Shown: positions 1 through 6,962 of the stretch, piece by piece
How positions within the stretch are numbered: position 1 is the stretch's first letter
How the letters are laid out: each line of letters opens with the position of its first letter
Origin: Candidatus Methanoperedentaceae archaeon
GTDB lineage: Archaea > Halobacteriota > Methanosarcinia > Methanosarcinales > Methanoperedenaceae
Length of the DNA stretch: 9,606 bases
Direction of reading: 5' to 3'
NCBI GenBank assembly: GCA_014859785.1
Contig: JACUTP010000060.1
Coordinates: forward strand, 1 to 9,606
Notes under the pieces: generated by a model
The model's database searches: none
What the model was told of the DNA's origin: nothing
What the model saw: the letters and a program-made list of their open reading frames with translations, nothing else
Position numbers and translations under genes: made by a program

Positions 1-21
1 TGAGGTTAATTTCCAGTTGTA

Positions 22-774
22 TCAGGACTTCAACACTGAATACATATCACCTATACTTCTTAAGACCTTGAATCCCTTATCCGTGATCATGTAATCCCCG
101 CGCTCATGGCGCTGTAGTATCATTCCGCTGTCAAGCAGTTTCTGCAAATGGAAAAGTAAATTTCCTCCGCGAAGCCCTGTAAGTTCGGAAAGCGCTGAAA
201 AGGTTTTTGTTTCTATAGCTATTGCTTTCAGAATTTGCAGGCGCTGTTTATTGGATAGCGGCTCAAGTATGTCATTAACGATCAGTTCGTCAGGCAATAC
301 TGATAGTTCCTGCTTCTTTTCTTTATCTGTGTTATAGATTTGCAGCGACCGCATCAAACCAACCTGCTTCCCGAAAAGCGTCTGTACCTGTGAAAAACAT
401 TTCTCGCACTGCTTTGACGGGGCATTGCTCCTTAAACCGTTTAAATCCGACTGGTTTTTCAAAATAACATCTTCAGGAACCGCGTCCTGTTTTATAAGGT
501 TTGCATTGTTTTGCAGGAATCCGGTGAATTTTGATTTGCAGGTCTTACGCATCTCGCATTTTTTAACCATATTCCTTTCCAAATCCTCATCGATATCACC
601 AAGAACATGTCCGATAACCGCATTCGCAAAATTAGTGCGGGAACCCGACAGAACAGTGTCAAGATGCTGCTGGTTTGATTGCTCCATAAATCGTTTCATA
701 TCCCTGTGTATTTCGTTGAGCTTTCCTTTTATTTCAAGGAGGTCATTGTGGGAACTCTCTTTTTTATCAGGCAT
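22..774 (-). CDS. ArsR-like winged-helix transcriptional regulator with four-cysteine middle region
   Basis: A 250-residue protein, probably a cytoplasmic DNA-binding regulator. Residues about 165-245 read as an ArsR-type winged helix: a PLSNKQRLQIL opening helix, a recognition-helix region around SELTGLRGGNLLFHLQKL, and a wing with HERGDYMITDKG. The N-terminal 40 residues are charged and helical and could form a coiled coil for dimerisation. The middle contains C73-x5-C79 and C123-x2-C126, the only cysteines in the protein, which suggests metal or Fe-S binding or a thiol switch; this is inference. There are no membrane segments or signal peptide. The ATG at 774 has no clear Shine-Dalgarno sequence, but a TATA-like box lies about 70 bp upstream. 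It points the same way as csa3 and away from the cas operon, so a role in CRISPR control is not shown. The DNA-binding call is fairly sure; the target and ligand are unknown. Confidence 0.8.
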   Translation of the reverse strand: MPDKKESSHNDLLEIKGKLNEIHRDMKRFMEQSNQQHLDTVLSGSRTNFANAVIGHVLGDIDEDLERNMVKKCEMRKTCKSKFTGFLQNNANLIKQDAVPEDVILKNQSDLNGLRSNAPSKQCEKCFSQVQTLFGKQVGLMRSLQIYNTDKEKKQELSVLPDELIVNDILEPLSNKQRLQILKAIAIETKTFSALSELTGLRGGNLLFHLQKLLDSGMILQRHERGDYMITDKGFKVLRSIGDMYSVLKS

Positions 775-806
775 ATAATTAGTTGTTTTATTCGTGTCAG
801 GTTAAA

Positions 807-833
807 AAGGTTTCCATTGCAACCTTAAAGGTT
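807..833 (-). promoter_or_regulatory. Candidate operator: three AAGGTT/AACCTT hexamers
   Basis: AAGGTT occurs at 807-812 and 828-833, with AACCTT at 821-826. The last two form a perfect 6-bp inverted repeat with a 1-bp spacer. The two direct copies start 21 bp apart, about two helical turns. On the minus strand this cluster falls between the TATA-like box at 841-849 and the start codon at 774, around the expected transcription start. A protein bound here would block initiation, so autoregulation by the winged-helix protein is plausible but unproven. Confidence 0.4.
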
Positions 834-840
834 ATGTTTC

Positions 841-849
841 TATATTAAA
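841..849 (-). promoter_or_regulatory. TATA-like box of the four-cysteine regulator gene
   Basis: The minus strand reads TTTAATATA here, close to the archaeal TATA consensus. Archaeal transcription usually starts about 25 nt downstream, near position 820, giving a leader of roughly 45 nt before the ATG at 774. A second minus-strand match at 954-963 could be an alternative, more distant promoter. Confidence 0.4.
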
Positions 850-953
850 ATTTACTTTTTTTACCGTTACATTATATGTTGGTACTATCAAACTAACCGC
901 AGATGAGCGTACTATTAACACTTTCGGTCAACATTAGCTTTAAGTTCATCCTG

Positions 954-963
954 TATATTTAAA
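954..963 (-). promoter_or_regulatory. Possible second minus-strand TATA box
   Basis: The minus strand reads TTTAAATATA, a full match to the archaeal TTTAWATA consensus. It is flanked by a GTTCA (944-948) and TGAAC (966-970) inverted pair. Transcription would begin near 930 and leave a leader of about 155 nt before the regulator gene at 774. TATA matches are common in AT-rich DNA, so this is tentative. Confidence 0.25.
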
Positions 964-1048
964 TGTGAACGAAAAATCACTTATCACCCCTATTGCATCA
1001 ATAAACCGTTAGATTTTGGATTCGAGACTTTTTATTGGTTTGAAAAGA

Positions 1049-1068
1049 CCACAGAGAGCGCAGAGGAC
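1049..1068. repeat. Fragment resembling a dispersed CACAGAG-type intergenic repeat
   Basis: The sequence CCACAGAGAGCGCAGAGGAC contains two near copies of CRCAGAG. It resembles the CCACAGAG..ACAGAG dispersed intergenic repeats I recall from many prokaryotic genomes. A related-looking piece, AACCGCAGATGAGCG, occurs at 895-909. Only single fragments are visible here, so calling it a genomic repeat rests on recall rather than on copies within the window. Confidence 0.3.
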
Positions 1069-1178
1069 ATTGAAATTAATTAATATACAAGGATGTTTCC
1101 CGCTTAACTTAAACTATGAGAGCAGTTGTGCCTCATTAAGATGTTTTGCAATTCATATTTCAAGCAAGCTTCATAGAT

Positions 1179-1778
1179 TCATATCACTGCAATTTTACCT
1201 GCATCTGTGATGGTATATCCGTCCTCACCTTTTAAGTATCCCATTGCTTTGAGTTCCCGCAGGTGGTTGTATGCCATGCCTTTTGAGATGCCGGCGCCTC
1301 TTGCTATGTCCGGGACTGAACCCACTCCTGACTTGATATGTTCCAGGATTATTTTTTTTGTGTCAGAGATGTTGAAGCTGAGTATGGGAAAATCGATAAT
1401 GAAATTGTCTTCTTCGGTGACATAGACGATGCGTTTTACCATGTCGCTTCTTGTGTATGCGCCAAAGAGGGCTCCGAATGCCTGGGGTTTTCTGCCGCCT
1501 GAGACATTGATGATGACGTGGTTGCCCTGTGCATGCTCTTCTTCTATGAGGTTTGCCACATCCTTTGCTACGCATACGGGGTCGTATAGGGAAGTGTTCT
1601 TTTTCTGGATTTCTATTACCTTGCCGAAGGTGTCTTCTATTGTCTGTTCTGAGCGAAGTTTTTTTTCAACTGTACCCTCTTCTGTGAGGAGGATGAGTTT
1701 TGAGGGGGAAAGGCGGGTGACACAGACTATGACTGGTTCGATGTTGTAGATTGTGGAGATGAGTGTAAGATTTGTCAT
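1179..1778 (-). CDS. csa3: Csa3-family CARF/winged-helix transcriptional regulator
   Basis: A 199-residue two-domain protein. Residues 1-131 look like a CARF (CRISPR-associated Rossmann fold) domain: a hydrophobic first strand, LTLISTIYN, a second strand around LSPSKLILLTEE, and the signature loop NVSGGRKPQAFGAL at 91-104, where this fold binds cyclic oligonucleotides. Residues about 138-199 form a winged helix with recognition region VPDIARGAGISKGMAYNHL and a wing ending in EDGYTITDAG. Length and layout fit Csa3, a family of archaeal regulators of cas genes and CRISPR leaders. It is transcribed divergently from the cas3 operon across a short AT-rich region, the usual geometry for a local regulator. 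The ATG at 1778 has no obvious Shine-Dalgarno sequence. No Cas10-like cyclic-oligoadenylate synthase is present here, so the ligand source is unknown. Confidence 0.85.
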   Translation of the reverse strand: MTNLTLISTIYNIEPVIVCVTRLSPSKLILLTEEGTVEKKLRSEQTIEDTFGKVIEIQKKNTSLYDPVCVAKDVANLIEEEHAQGNHVIINVSGGRKPQAFGALFGAYTRSDMVKRIVYVTEEDNFIIDFPILSFNISDTKKIILEHIKSGVGSVPDIARGAGISKGMAYNHLRELKAMGYLKGEDGYTITDAGKIAVI

Positions 1779-1859
1779 TGGGAGATGTTATGGTGTTAGT
1801 GAAATATATGTTTTGTGTGTATATGTTTGAATGATATATTATAATCCAATAGAAAAGTA

Positions 1860-1867
1860 TATATAAA
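1860..1867 (-). promoter_or_regulatory. Candidate csa3 TATA box
   Basis: The minus strand reads TTTATATA, an exact archaeal TATA consensus. It would start transcription near 1838 and give a leader of about 60 nt. A weaker box, TATATTT on the minus strand at 1802-1808, sits about 28 nt before the ATG and would give a leaderless mRNA. That would suit the missing Shine-Dalgarno sequence. The sequence does not decide between the two. Confidence 0.35.
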
Positions 1868-1945
1868 ATATGAATTAGTATATAGTTATCATGTACAGAA
1901 TTGTGAATAAACAGATCCATATTGATTTATTAGTCGGATTAACTT

Positions 1946-1963
1946 GAACATGCAAAGTTGTTC
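1946..1963 (+). promoter_or_regulatory. Candidate operator abutting the cas operon TATA box
   Basis: GAACA (1946-1950) and TGTTC (1959-1963) form a perfect inverted repeat with an 8-nt spacer. It ends exactly where the TTTATATA box begins, covering the position where TFB would contact a BRE. A second interleaved pair, AACTT (1941-1945) and AAGTT (1955-1959), overlaps it. The position suits a dimeric winged-helix regulator such as the divergent Csa3, but binding is inferred from position and symmetry only. Confidence 0.4.
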
Positions 1964-1971
1964 TTTATATA
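1964..1971 (+). promoter_or_regulatory. TATA box of the cas3-cascade operon
   Basis: TTTATATA is an exact match to the archaeal TATA consensus. Initiation about 25 nt downstream, near 1993, leaves a leader of about 35 nt that contains the AAGGTG ribosome binding site before the ATG at 2029. This placement puts the in-frame TTG (1975) and ATG (1987) upstream of the transcript start. Confidence 0.6.
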
Positions 1972-2015
1972 CTATTGAAAAATGATATGTATGTGGTGAT
2001 AAAAAAATACGGGAT

Positions 2016-2021
2016 AAGGTG
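2016..2021 (+). promoter_or_regulatory. Ribosome binding site deciding the cas3 start
   Basis: AAGGTG matches the anti-Shine-Dalgarno sequence and resembles the GAGGTG and GAGGTGA sites before casA and casB. It lies 7 nt before the ATG at 2029 and 4 nt before the ATG at 2026, so 2029 has the better spacing. Confidence 0.55.
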
Positions 2022-2028
2022 TGAAATG

Positions 2029-4770
2029 ATGGATCATTTATCTAATGAATTGATGTATCAAAACTGGGGTAAGGCAAATAATCCTGATAACCAGAGTATA
2101 TCATCATATCACTTATTAGTGTATCATTGCCTGGATGTTGCAGCAGTTGGGAATGTGTTACTACAACATGATAAGCATCTTCTGAAGCGGTTTACTGAGA
2201 TTACCACTCTTAGTGATGAGATTACAACCAGATTAATTACATTTTATCTCGCAATCCACGACACAGGTAAATTTTCAGACCGTTTCCAGAATCTTCGACC
2301 TGATATTTTCGAACATTTGCGGGGGTGCAGATGTGACAAAGCATATACTGTACGCCATGACACTATGGGATATCACTTATGGGATTGTGTGTGGGCTCCA
2401 CTCTGGGATGAGAACCTGCTTCATCTGGAGCAAAGTGCCAATATCAGTAAAACCGATTGGCGCTATATCCTGATACCATGGGTTCAGGCAGTAACAGGTC
2501 ATCATGGCGAACCGCCGCATCTTGATGATAATGGTATGACAATACGTGTGCAGAATCTCTTTACTGATGAAAATATTGCCATGGCGCAATCATTTGTAAA
2601 TGAAGTTGCTGAATTATTAATTCCAGATAAATCAGATAAGTTACCGATTAGTTACGATGAAGACATGGAAGATTTATTCAAGTGCTCATCCTGGTTACTT
2701 GCTGGTTTGGTGATATTGAGTGACTGGATTGGCTCAAATAGTGACTATTTCCCGCTTAACTCAAAACCTATTCCGCTTGAAGATTACTGGAATAAAATTG
2801 CATTACCAAAAGCAGAAGAAGCAATCAACAAGGCTGGCGTGTTACCGTCTGGCATATCACCTGAAACAGGTATGAAGGCACTGTTCCCCAAGATTGAGAC
2901 CCCGAGTCCTTTGCAGTCTCATGTTTCTACATGTGAACTCGCTGAAGGTGCACAGTTATTCATACTGGAAGACGTAACCGGTAGCGGAAAGACTGAGGCG
3001 GCATTGAGTTTAGCTCACCGTCTCATGGAAAAAGGGCTTGCTGAAGGGATTTTTGTGGCATTGCCGACAATGGCTACAGCTAACGCAATGTATGAACGAT
3101 TAGCTGATGCATACAGATTGATGTTTGCAGCAGATGCTACGCCATCTCTTGTGCTGGCACACAGCGCACGCCATCTTTCCGATAAGTTCCGCCATTCTAT
3201 AGGTCTGGAGCATTCCCGTGGTGATGGGTTTTATTCCAGAGATGAAGAAGCAGCTTCGGCACAATGCAGTGAATGGCTTGCAGATAATCGCAAGAAGGCA
3301 CTGCTGGCAGATGTAGGGGTTGGAACCATTGACCAGGGATTGATGGCTGTGCTCCCTTCAAAACACCAATCGTTGCGCCTGTTAGGTCTATCCAGAAATG
3401 TGCTGATTGTTGATGAGGTGCATGCTTATGATCCCTATATGCACACGCTGTTGTGCACGCTGTTGCGATTCCATTCGGCACTGGGTGGAAGTGCGATTCT
3501 GCTTTCTGCAACACTTCCTATAAAACAGCGCCAGGAATTAGTTAATAGTTTTTCTCAGGGGCTTGATGGGAAGCAGCATAAATTAAATGAGAATTCATAT
3601 CCCCTTGTCACTCACAGCACCGGGAATTGCATTTCTCAAATTCCTCTTCAGATTCGTGAAGGCACTCAACGCAAGGTTGCTGTTGAGTTCTTTGATGATG
3701 TTTCTGCTGTGCAAACATCTCTGATGAATGCCGCTGAAAATGGAAGGTGTGCCTGCTGGATTCGCAATACAGTGGATGATGCGGTGGATGCATACAACAG
3801 CCTGTCCACTAAACTGGGTTCTGAAAATGTCCTTCTTTTCCATGCACGGTTTGCCATGGGCGACCGCCAGAGGATTGAGAAAAAAGTACTTAACACGTTT
3901 GGAAAAGAAAGTGATAATGCCATCCGAAGAGGGAAGATACTTGTAGCTACCCAGGTTGTTGAACAATCTCTTGACCTTGATTTTGATTATATTGTCAGTG
4001 ACCTTGCACCAATGGATTTAATAATTCAGCGAGCCGGGCGGCTTCACAGGCATTCACGCAAAGAGCGTTCTGGAACTCCTACATTAGGGATATTTGCTCC
4101 GCCTTTGACAGATAATCCCACTGAAAACTGGTACAAGGATGTGCTTTCAAAAGCAGCGTATGTTTATCCAGGACATGGTCAACTGTGGCTAACAGCGCGT
4201 TTAATTTCAGGGAATGGAGAGCTTGTTATGCCTGATGATGCACGTAATTTTATAGAAGGGGTTTTTGGAAGCGGTGCCAGAAATGACGTGCCAGAATCCC
4301 TGAGAGATAGGGATGATAAGGCAAAAGGTGATGACATGGCTGCAATTTCGATGGCAAAGCTCAATCGCCTGTTACCAACCAAAGGATATGGAGCAACTGT
4401 TGAACAGTGGTTAGACGATACTAAAACTCCCACACGTATGGGGGAGCTAACCACAAATGTGCGACTTGCAAGATGGGATGGTGAGACAGTAATTCCCTGG
4501 GCGAAAGATGAAAAGTATGCATGGGAGCTCAGTCAGGTGAGCATAAGCCAGAGAAAAATTAAGGATATGGCAACATATGATGGAGCTTTGAAGGAAGGGC
4601 TTGAGAAAGCAATGAATTCGATGCCTGATAAAGGTAAATGGGCTGTTATAATACCATTATCTATGGCAGAAGGGGATAAATGGCATGGATCTGCGATAAA
4701 TGAACGTGGGGAGCGCATTCAGGTTATTTATGATTCAATTACAGGACTCAGTACGATTCAAGAAAATTAA
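2029..4770 (+). CDS. cas3: CRISPR-associated helicase/nuclease Cas3 (type I-E)
   Basis: Cas3 is recruited by Cascade to an R-loop, nicks the displaced strand and unwinds and degrades target DNA 3'-5'. Numbering from the Met at 2029 gives 913 residues, close to the usual 890-930. The HD nuclease comes first: H28 and H33 in HLLVYHCLDVAAV, H77-D78 in LAIHDTGKF, H158-H159 in VTGHHG, and D232 in LSDWIGS. The SF2 helicase follows: Walker A TGSGKT near 317-322, ALPTMATANAM, DEVH at 462-465, SAT at 493-495, VATQVVEQSLD and motif VI QRAGRLHRH near 667-675. A C-terminal domain with few conserved motifs ends the protein. All catalytic residues look intact. The frame opens upstream to a TTG at 1975, but the promoter and ribosome binding site favour 2029 (or 2026), and E. 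coli homology begins around NWGKANN. It is first in the operon, 14 nt before casA. Confidence 0.95.
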   Translation: MDHLSNELMYQNWGKANNPDNQSISSYHLLVYHCLDVAAVGNVLLQHDKHLLKRFTEITTLSDEITTRLITFYLAIHDTGKFSDRFQNLRPDIFEHLRGCRCDKAYTVRHDTMGYHLWDCVWAPLWDENLLHLEQSANISKTDWRYILIPWVQAVTGHHGEPPHLDDNGMTIRVQNLFTDENIAMAQSFVNEVAELLIPDKSDKLPISYDEDMEDLFKCSSWLLAGLVILSDWIGSNSDYFPLNSKPIPLEDYWNKIALPKAEEAINKAGVLPSGISPETGMKALFPKIETPSPLQSHVSTCELAEGAQLFILEDVTGSGKTEAALSLAHRLMEKGLAEGIFVALPTMATANAMYERLADAYRLMFAADATPSLVLAHSARHLSDKFRHSIGLEHSRGDGFYSRDEEAASAQCSEWLADNRKKALLADVGVGTIDQGLMAVLPSKHQSLRLLGLSRNVLIVDEVHAYDPYMHTLLCTLLRFHSALGGSAILLSATLPIKQRQELVNSFSQGLDGKQHKLNENSYPLVTHSTGNCISQIPLQIREGTQRKVAVEFFDDVSAVQTSLMNAAENGRCACWIRNTVDDAVDAYNSLSTKLGSENVLLFHARFAMGDRQRIEKKVLNTFGKESDNAIRRGKILVATQVVEQSLDLDFDYIVSDLAPMDLIIQRAGRLHRHSRKERSGTPTLGIFAPPLTDNPTENWYKDVLSKAAYVYPGHGQLWLTARLISGNGELVMPDDARNFIEGVFGSGARNDVPESLRDRDDKAKGDDMAAISMAKLNRLLPTKGYGATVEQWLDDTKTPTRMGELTTNVRLARWDGETVIPWAKDEKYAWELSQVSISQRKIKDMATYDGALKEGLEKAMNSMPDKGKWAVIIPLSMAEGDKWHGSAINERGERIQVIYDSITGLSTIQEN

Positions 4771-4784
4771 GAGGTGTTGAAACA

Positions 4785-6371
4785 GTGGTATATAATTTGA
4801 TAGATGAAAAATGGATTCCAGTGCGAAGAGCGGATGGAAAAAGGGAAATTATTGCTCCGTGGCAGGTCACTGATAATATTGGCTCAAATCCGATTGTGAG
4901 TCTTGATGCCAACCGCCCGGATTTTAATGGGGCTTTGATCCAGTTTTTAATCGGTCTTGTACAGACAACAATGGCTCCGAAGAAAGATAAAAACTGGAGG
5001 ACTGGATTCGCTGAACCTCCAAGCACTGGTGAACTAAAGGCTGCTTTTGAAAAAGTTTCTCATGCGTTTAATCTGGATGGTGATAGTCCTCGATTCATGC
5101 AGGACTTTGAACCTGGTGAATGGGAAAATAATCAGATAGATAAACTGCTTGTGGAGATTCCGGGTAATGAAACTATCAAAGATAATGCAGACCATTTTAT
5201 TAAACGTGATTCTGTAAAAAGAATGTGTTTTGCCTGCAGTGCGATGTCTCTTTTCACATTACAGACTAATGCACCCAGTGGGGGGCGAGGACATAGAGTG
5301 TCTCTCAGAGGTGGTGGTCCGCTGACTACCATAGTAATGGGTTATACCCTCTGGCAGACGATATGGCTTAATGTACTAAACGAGTCTGATTTTGTTGATA
5401 AATATGGAAATTCTTCTTTGACAGATGATGCTTCCATTTTTCCATGGATGGGACCAACCCGCACCAGTGAAAAGAATCAGTTAACCACACCTGAAGATGC
5501 ACATCCTGCACAGATGTTCTGGGGAATGCCGCGAAGAATTTTCCTTGATTTTAATTCAGATGAAACTGGCAATTGTGATGTCTGTGATTGTGATTCAAAC
5601 AATCTGGTTACAAATTATGTCGCAAAGAGTTATGGAACAAATTATGAAGGAGGTTGGCGCCATACACTTACACCTTATAGACGTGTAAAAAATGAACTTA
5701 TTTCAATAAAAGGTCAACCTGGTGGAATCACTTTTCGCCACTGGCTTGGTTTAGTGCAAAATGATATGAAAAAGGGAGGTGAACCGGCTACGGTAGTTCA
5801 TACATTCAGAGGACGACATGAGGGGCTTGAAAATAAAAAACCACTCCAATTATGGGCATTCGGATATGATTTTGATAATATGAAGGTTCGATGCTGGTAT
5901 GAAGGAAAAATGCCTCTAATTAATGTCGATGATAGTATTCGTGAATATTATGAATCGGTAATAGAGCAATTGATAAGAGTATCTGAGCTTGTATCGGATA
6001 ATGTTAGAAAATATGTGAAAGAAGCCATGTTCAGGAGACCAGGAGATGTTAAGGGTGATTTTTCTTTCATAGATAACCGATTCTGGAATAATACTGAACC
6101 TGAGTTTTATGCTACGCTGGAAAAACTGCGCATTGCATTTTCGGATGATACTGATATTATTGTTGATATAAAACTTCAATGGCTAAATACATTATTCAGA
6201 ATTGGCGAACAATTATTCGATGAGTATTCACAATCCAATCAGATAGATGTTGCTGACCCAAGACGTATTGCTTTAGCCTATAGAAATTTACGCAAGTTTA
6301 ATCAAAAAAATAACAAACAAATAATAAAAATATTGGACTTGCCTGTTAAAACAACTAAAGTAATTAATTAA
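4785..6371 (+). CDS. casA: Cascade large subunit Cse1 (CasA, Cas8e)
   Basis: This is the large subunit of the type I-E effector. It reads the PAM, helps open target DNA and recruits Cas3. The protein has 528 residues (E. coli about 502). It opens with the family start YNLIDEKWIPV and has the conserved N-terminal region through SPRFMQD. The L1-loop region NAPSGGRGHRVSLRGGGPLT spans about 162-181, with RGGGPLTT typical of the family. Then come MFWGMPRRIFLDF near 244-256, a small cysteine cluster C264-x2-C267-x-C269, and the TFRHWLGL segment near 316-323. The last 180 residues fit the helical bundle that contacts Cse2. The GTG start at 4785 is supported by GAGGTG at 4771-4776 and by homology. 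The 3' quarter is markedly more AT-rich than cas3. The next gene follows after 28 nt. Confidence 0.95.
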   Translation: MVYNLIDEKWIPVRRADGKREIIAPWQVTDNIGSNPIVSLDANRPDFNGALIQFLIGLVQTTMAPKKDKNWRTGFAEPPSTGELKAAFEKVSHAFNLDGDSPRFMQDFEPGEWENNQIDKLLVEIPGNETIKDNADHFIKRDSVKRMCFACSAMSLFTLQTNAPSGGRGHRVSLRGGGPLTTIVMGYTLWQTIWLNVLNESDFVDKYGNSSLTDDASIFPWMGPTRTSEKNQLTTPEDAHPAQMFWGMPRRIFLDFNSDETGNCDVCDCDSNNLVTNYVAKSYGTNYEGGWRHTLTPYRRVKNELISIKGQPGGITFRHWLGLVQNDMKKGGEPATVVHTFRGRHEGLENKKPLQLWAFGYDFDNMKVRCWYEGKMPLINVDDSIREYYESVIEQLIRVSELVSDNVRKYVKEAMFRRPGDVKGDFSFIDNRFWNNTEPEFYATLEKLRIAFSDDTDIIVDIKLQWLNTLFRIGEQLFDEYSQSNQIDVADPRRIALAYRNLRKFNQKNNKQIIKILDLPVKTTKVIN

Positions 6372-6399
6372 AAAATATAAAAATTGAGGTGAACTAAAT

Positions 6400-6906
6400 A
6401 TGGAACAAACTAAAAGTTTATCATTCGTATCAAATCAAGATGCGCATGATGTATTGATGGAATGGTGGAAAGGATTGGATGATTTCCGCGGGGACAGAGC
6501 GGCATTGAGACGTTGCCATAACCCCACAGAAGTTGCATTTAACCCTGCATTTCACCGGCTTAGAATGAGATTCAAGCAATTTGGCTATGTGAATCAAGAA
6601 TCTCTGGCATTGATAGCTGGCATATTGTCTCATGTAAAGAGAAATAATGATGTACATATTGCAGCACAAATGGCTACACCAAAATCAGGAAGTAATACTG
6701 CCTGTGTTAGTGGATTGCGTTTTAGGCGTATATTGAAGGTTCAGGATAACGCTGATCTTTTTGAACCATTGATACGCATTGTTCACATGCTTGACGGAAA
6801 TGTGAATATTCCGATACTTGCAAACAGCATCTACTGGTGGAACAGTGATTTTACAAGAAAGGACTGGGCTTTTGCATATTATGAGAAAGCACCACAGGAA
6901 TCATAA
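6400..6906 (+). CDS. casB: Cascade small subunit Cse2 (CasB, Cas11e)
   Basis: This small helical subunit is present as a dimer along the belly of Cascade, where it stabilises the displaced DNA strand. It has 168 residues (E. coli 160). The family pattern is visible: WWKGLDDFRGDRAALRRC near 22-39, NPAFHRL near 48-54, SGLRFRRILKVQD near 104-116, and a final IYWWNSD segment near 144-150. The arginine- and lysine-rich stretches are expected to contact nucleic acid. The ATG at 6400 is preceded by GAGGTGA (6386-6392) at 7 nt. It lies between casA and casC as in the standard I-E order. The gap to casC (56 nt) is the longest inside the operon. Confidence 0.92.
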   Translation: MEQTKSLSFVSNQDAHDVLMEWWKGLDDFRGDRAALRRCHNPTEVAFNPAFHRLRMRFKQFGYVNQESLALIAGILSHVKRNNDVHIAAQMATPKSGSNTACVSGLRFRRILKVQDNADLFEPLIRIVHMLDGNVNIPILANSIYWWNSDFTRKDWAFAYYEKAPQES

Positions 6907-6907
6907 G

Positions 6908-6919
6908 TTAATATATTTA
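6908..6919 (+). promoter_or_regulatory. Possible internal promoter before casC
   Basis: The 56-nt casB-casC gap is almost pure A/T. TTAATATATTTA lies at a distance that would start transcription near 6938, just before the AAGGAG ribosome binding site of casC. Extra Cas7 supply would suit the six Cas7 copies in Cascade. It is equally possible that the gap is only an A/T-rich spacer or processing site. Confidence 0.2.
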
Positions 6920-6962
6920 CAAATTAAAATTAAAATATAAATCAATAAAGGAGAATAATAAA

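Larger units (their letters stand above)
775..1178. other. Gene-poor region between the two minus-strand regulator genes
   Basis: About 400 bp lie between the start of the four-cysteine regulator and the stop of csa3. I see the promoter and operator candidates listed separately, a CACAGAG-type repeat fragment, and no convincing coding region, tRNA or CRISPR repeat. No clear terminator hairpin with a T-tract follows csa3. Confidence 0.6.

Noticed and set aside
425..778. A 117-codon plus-strand frame opposite the four-cysteine regulator
   Set aside because: It is an antisense shadow of a gene with a clear winged-helix domain.
1016..1210. A 64-codon plus-strand reading frame in the intergenic region
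   Set aside because: It runs through the CACAGAG-type repeat, has no clear ribosome binding site, shows no recognisable domain, and overlaps the end of csa3.
1429..1749. A 106-codon plus-strand frame opposite csa3
   Set aside because: It is entirely antisense to a well-supported CARF/winged-helix gene and resembles no known protein.
1666..1920. An 84-codon minus-strand frame over the csa3-cas3 control region
   Set aside because: It overlaps the start of csa3 in another frame, runs through promoter DNA and encodes a low-complexity Tyr/Ile/His-rich sequence.
1779..2028. A CRISPR array or leader in the intergenic region
   Set aside because: There are only short AT-rich motifs and no repeated units of 25-40 bp with regular spacing, here or anywhere else in the window.
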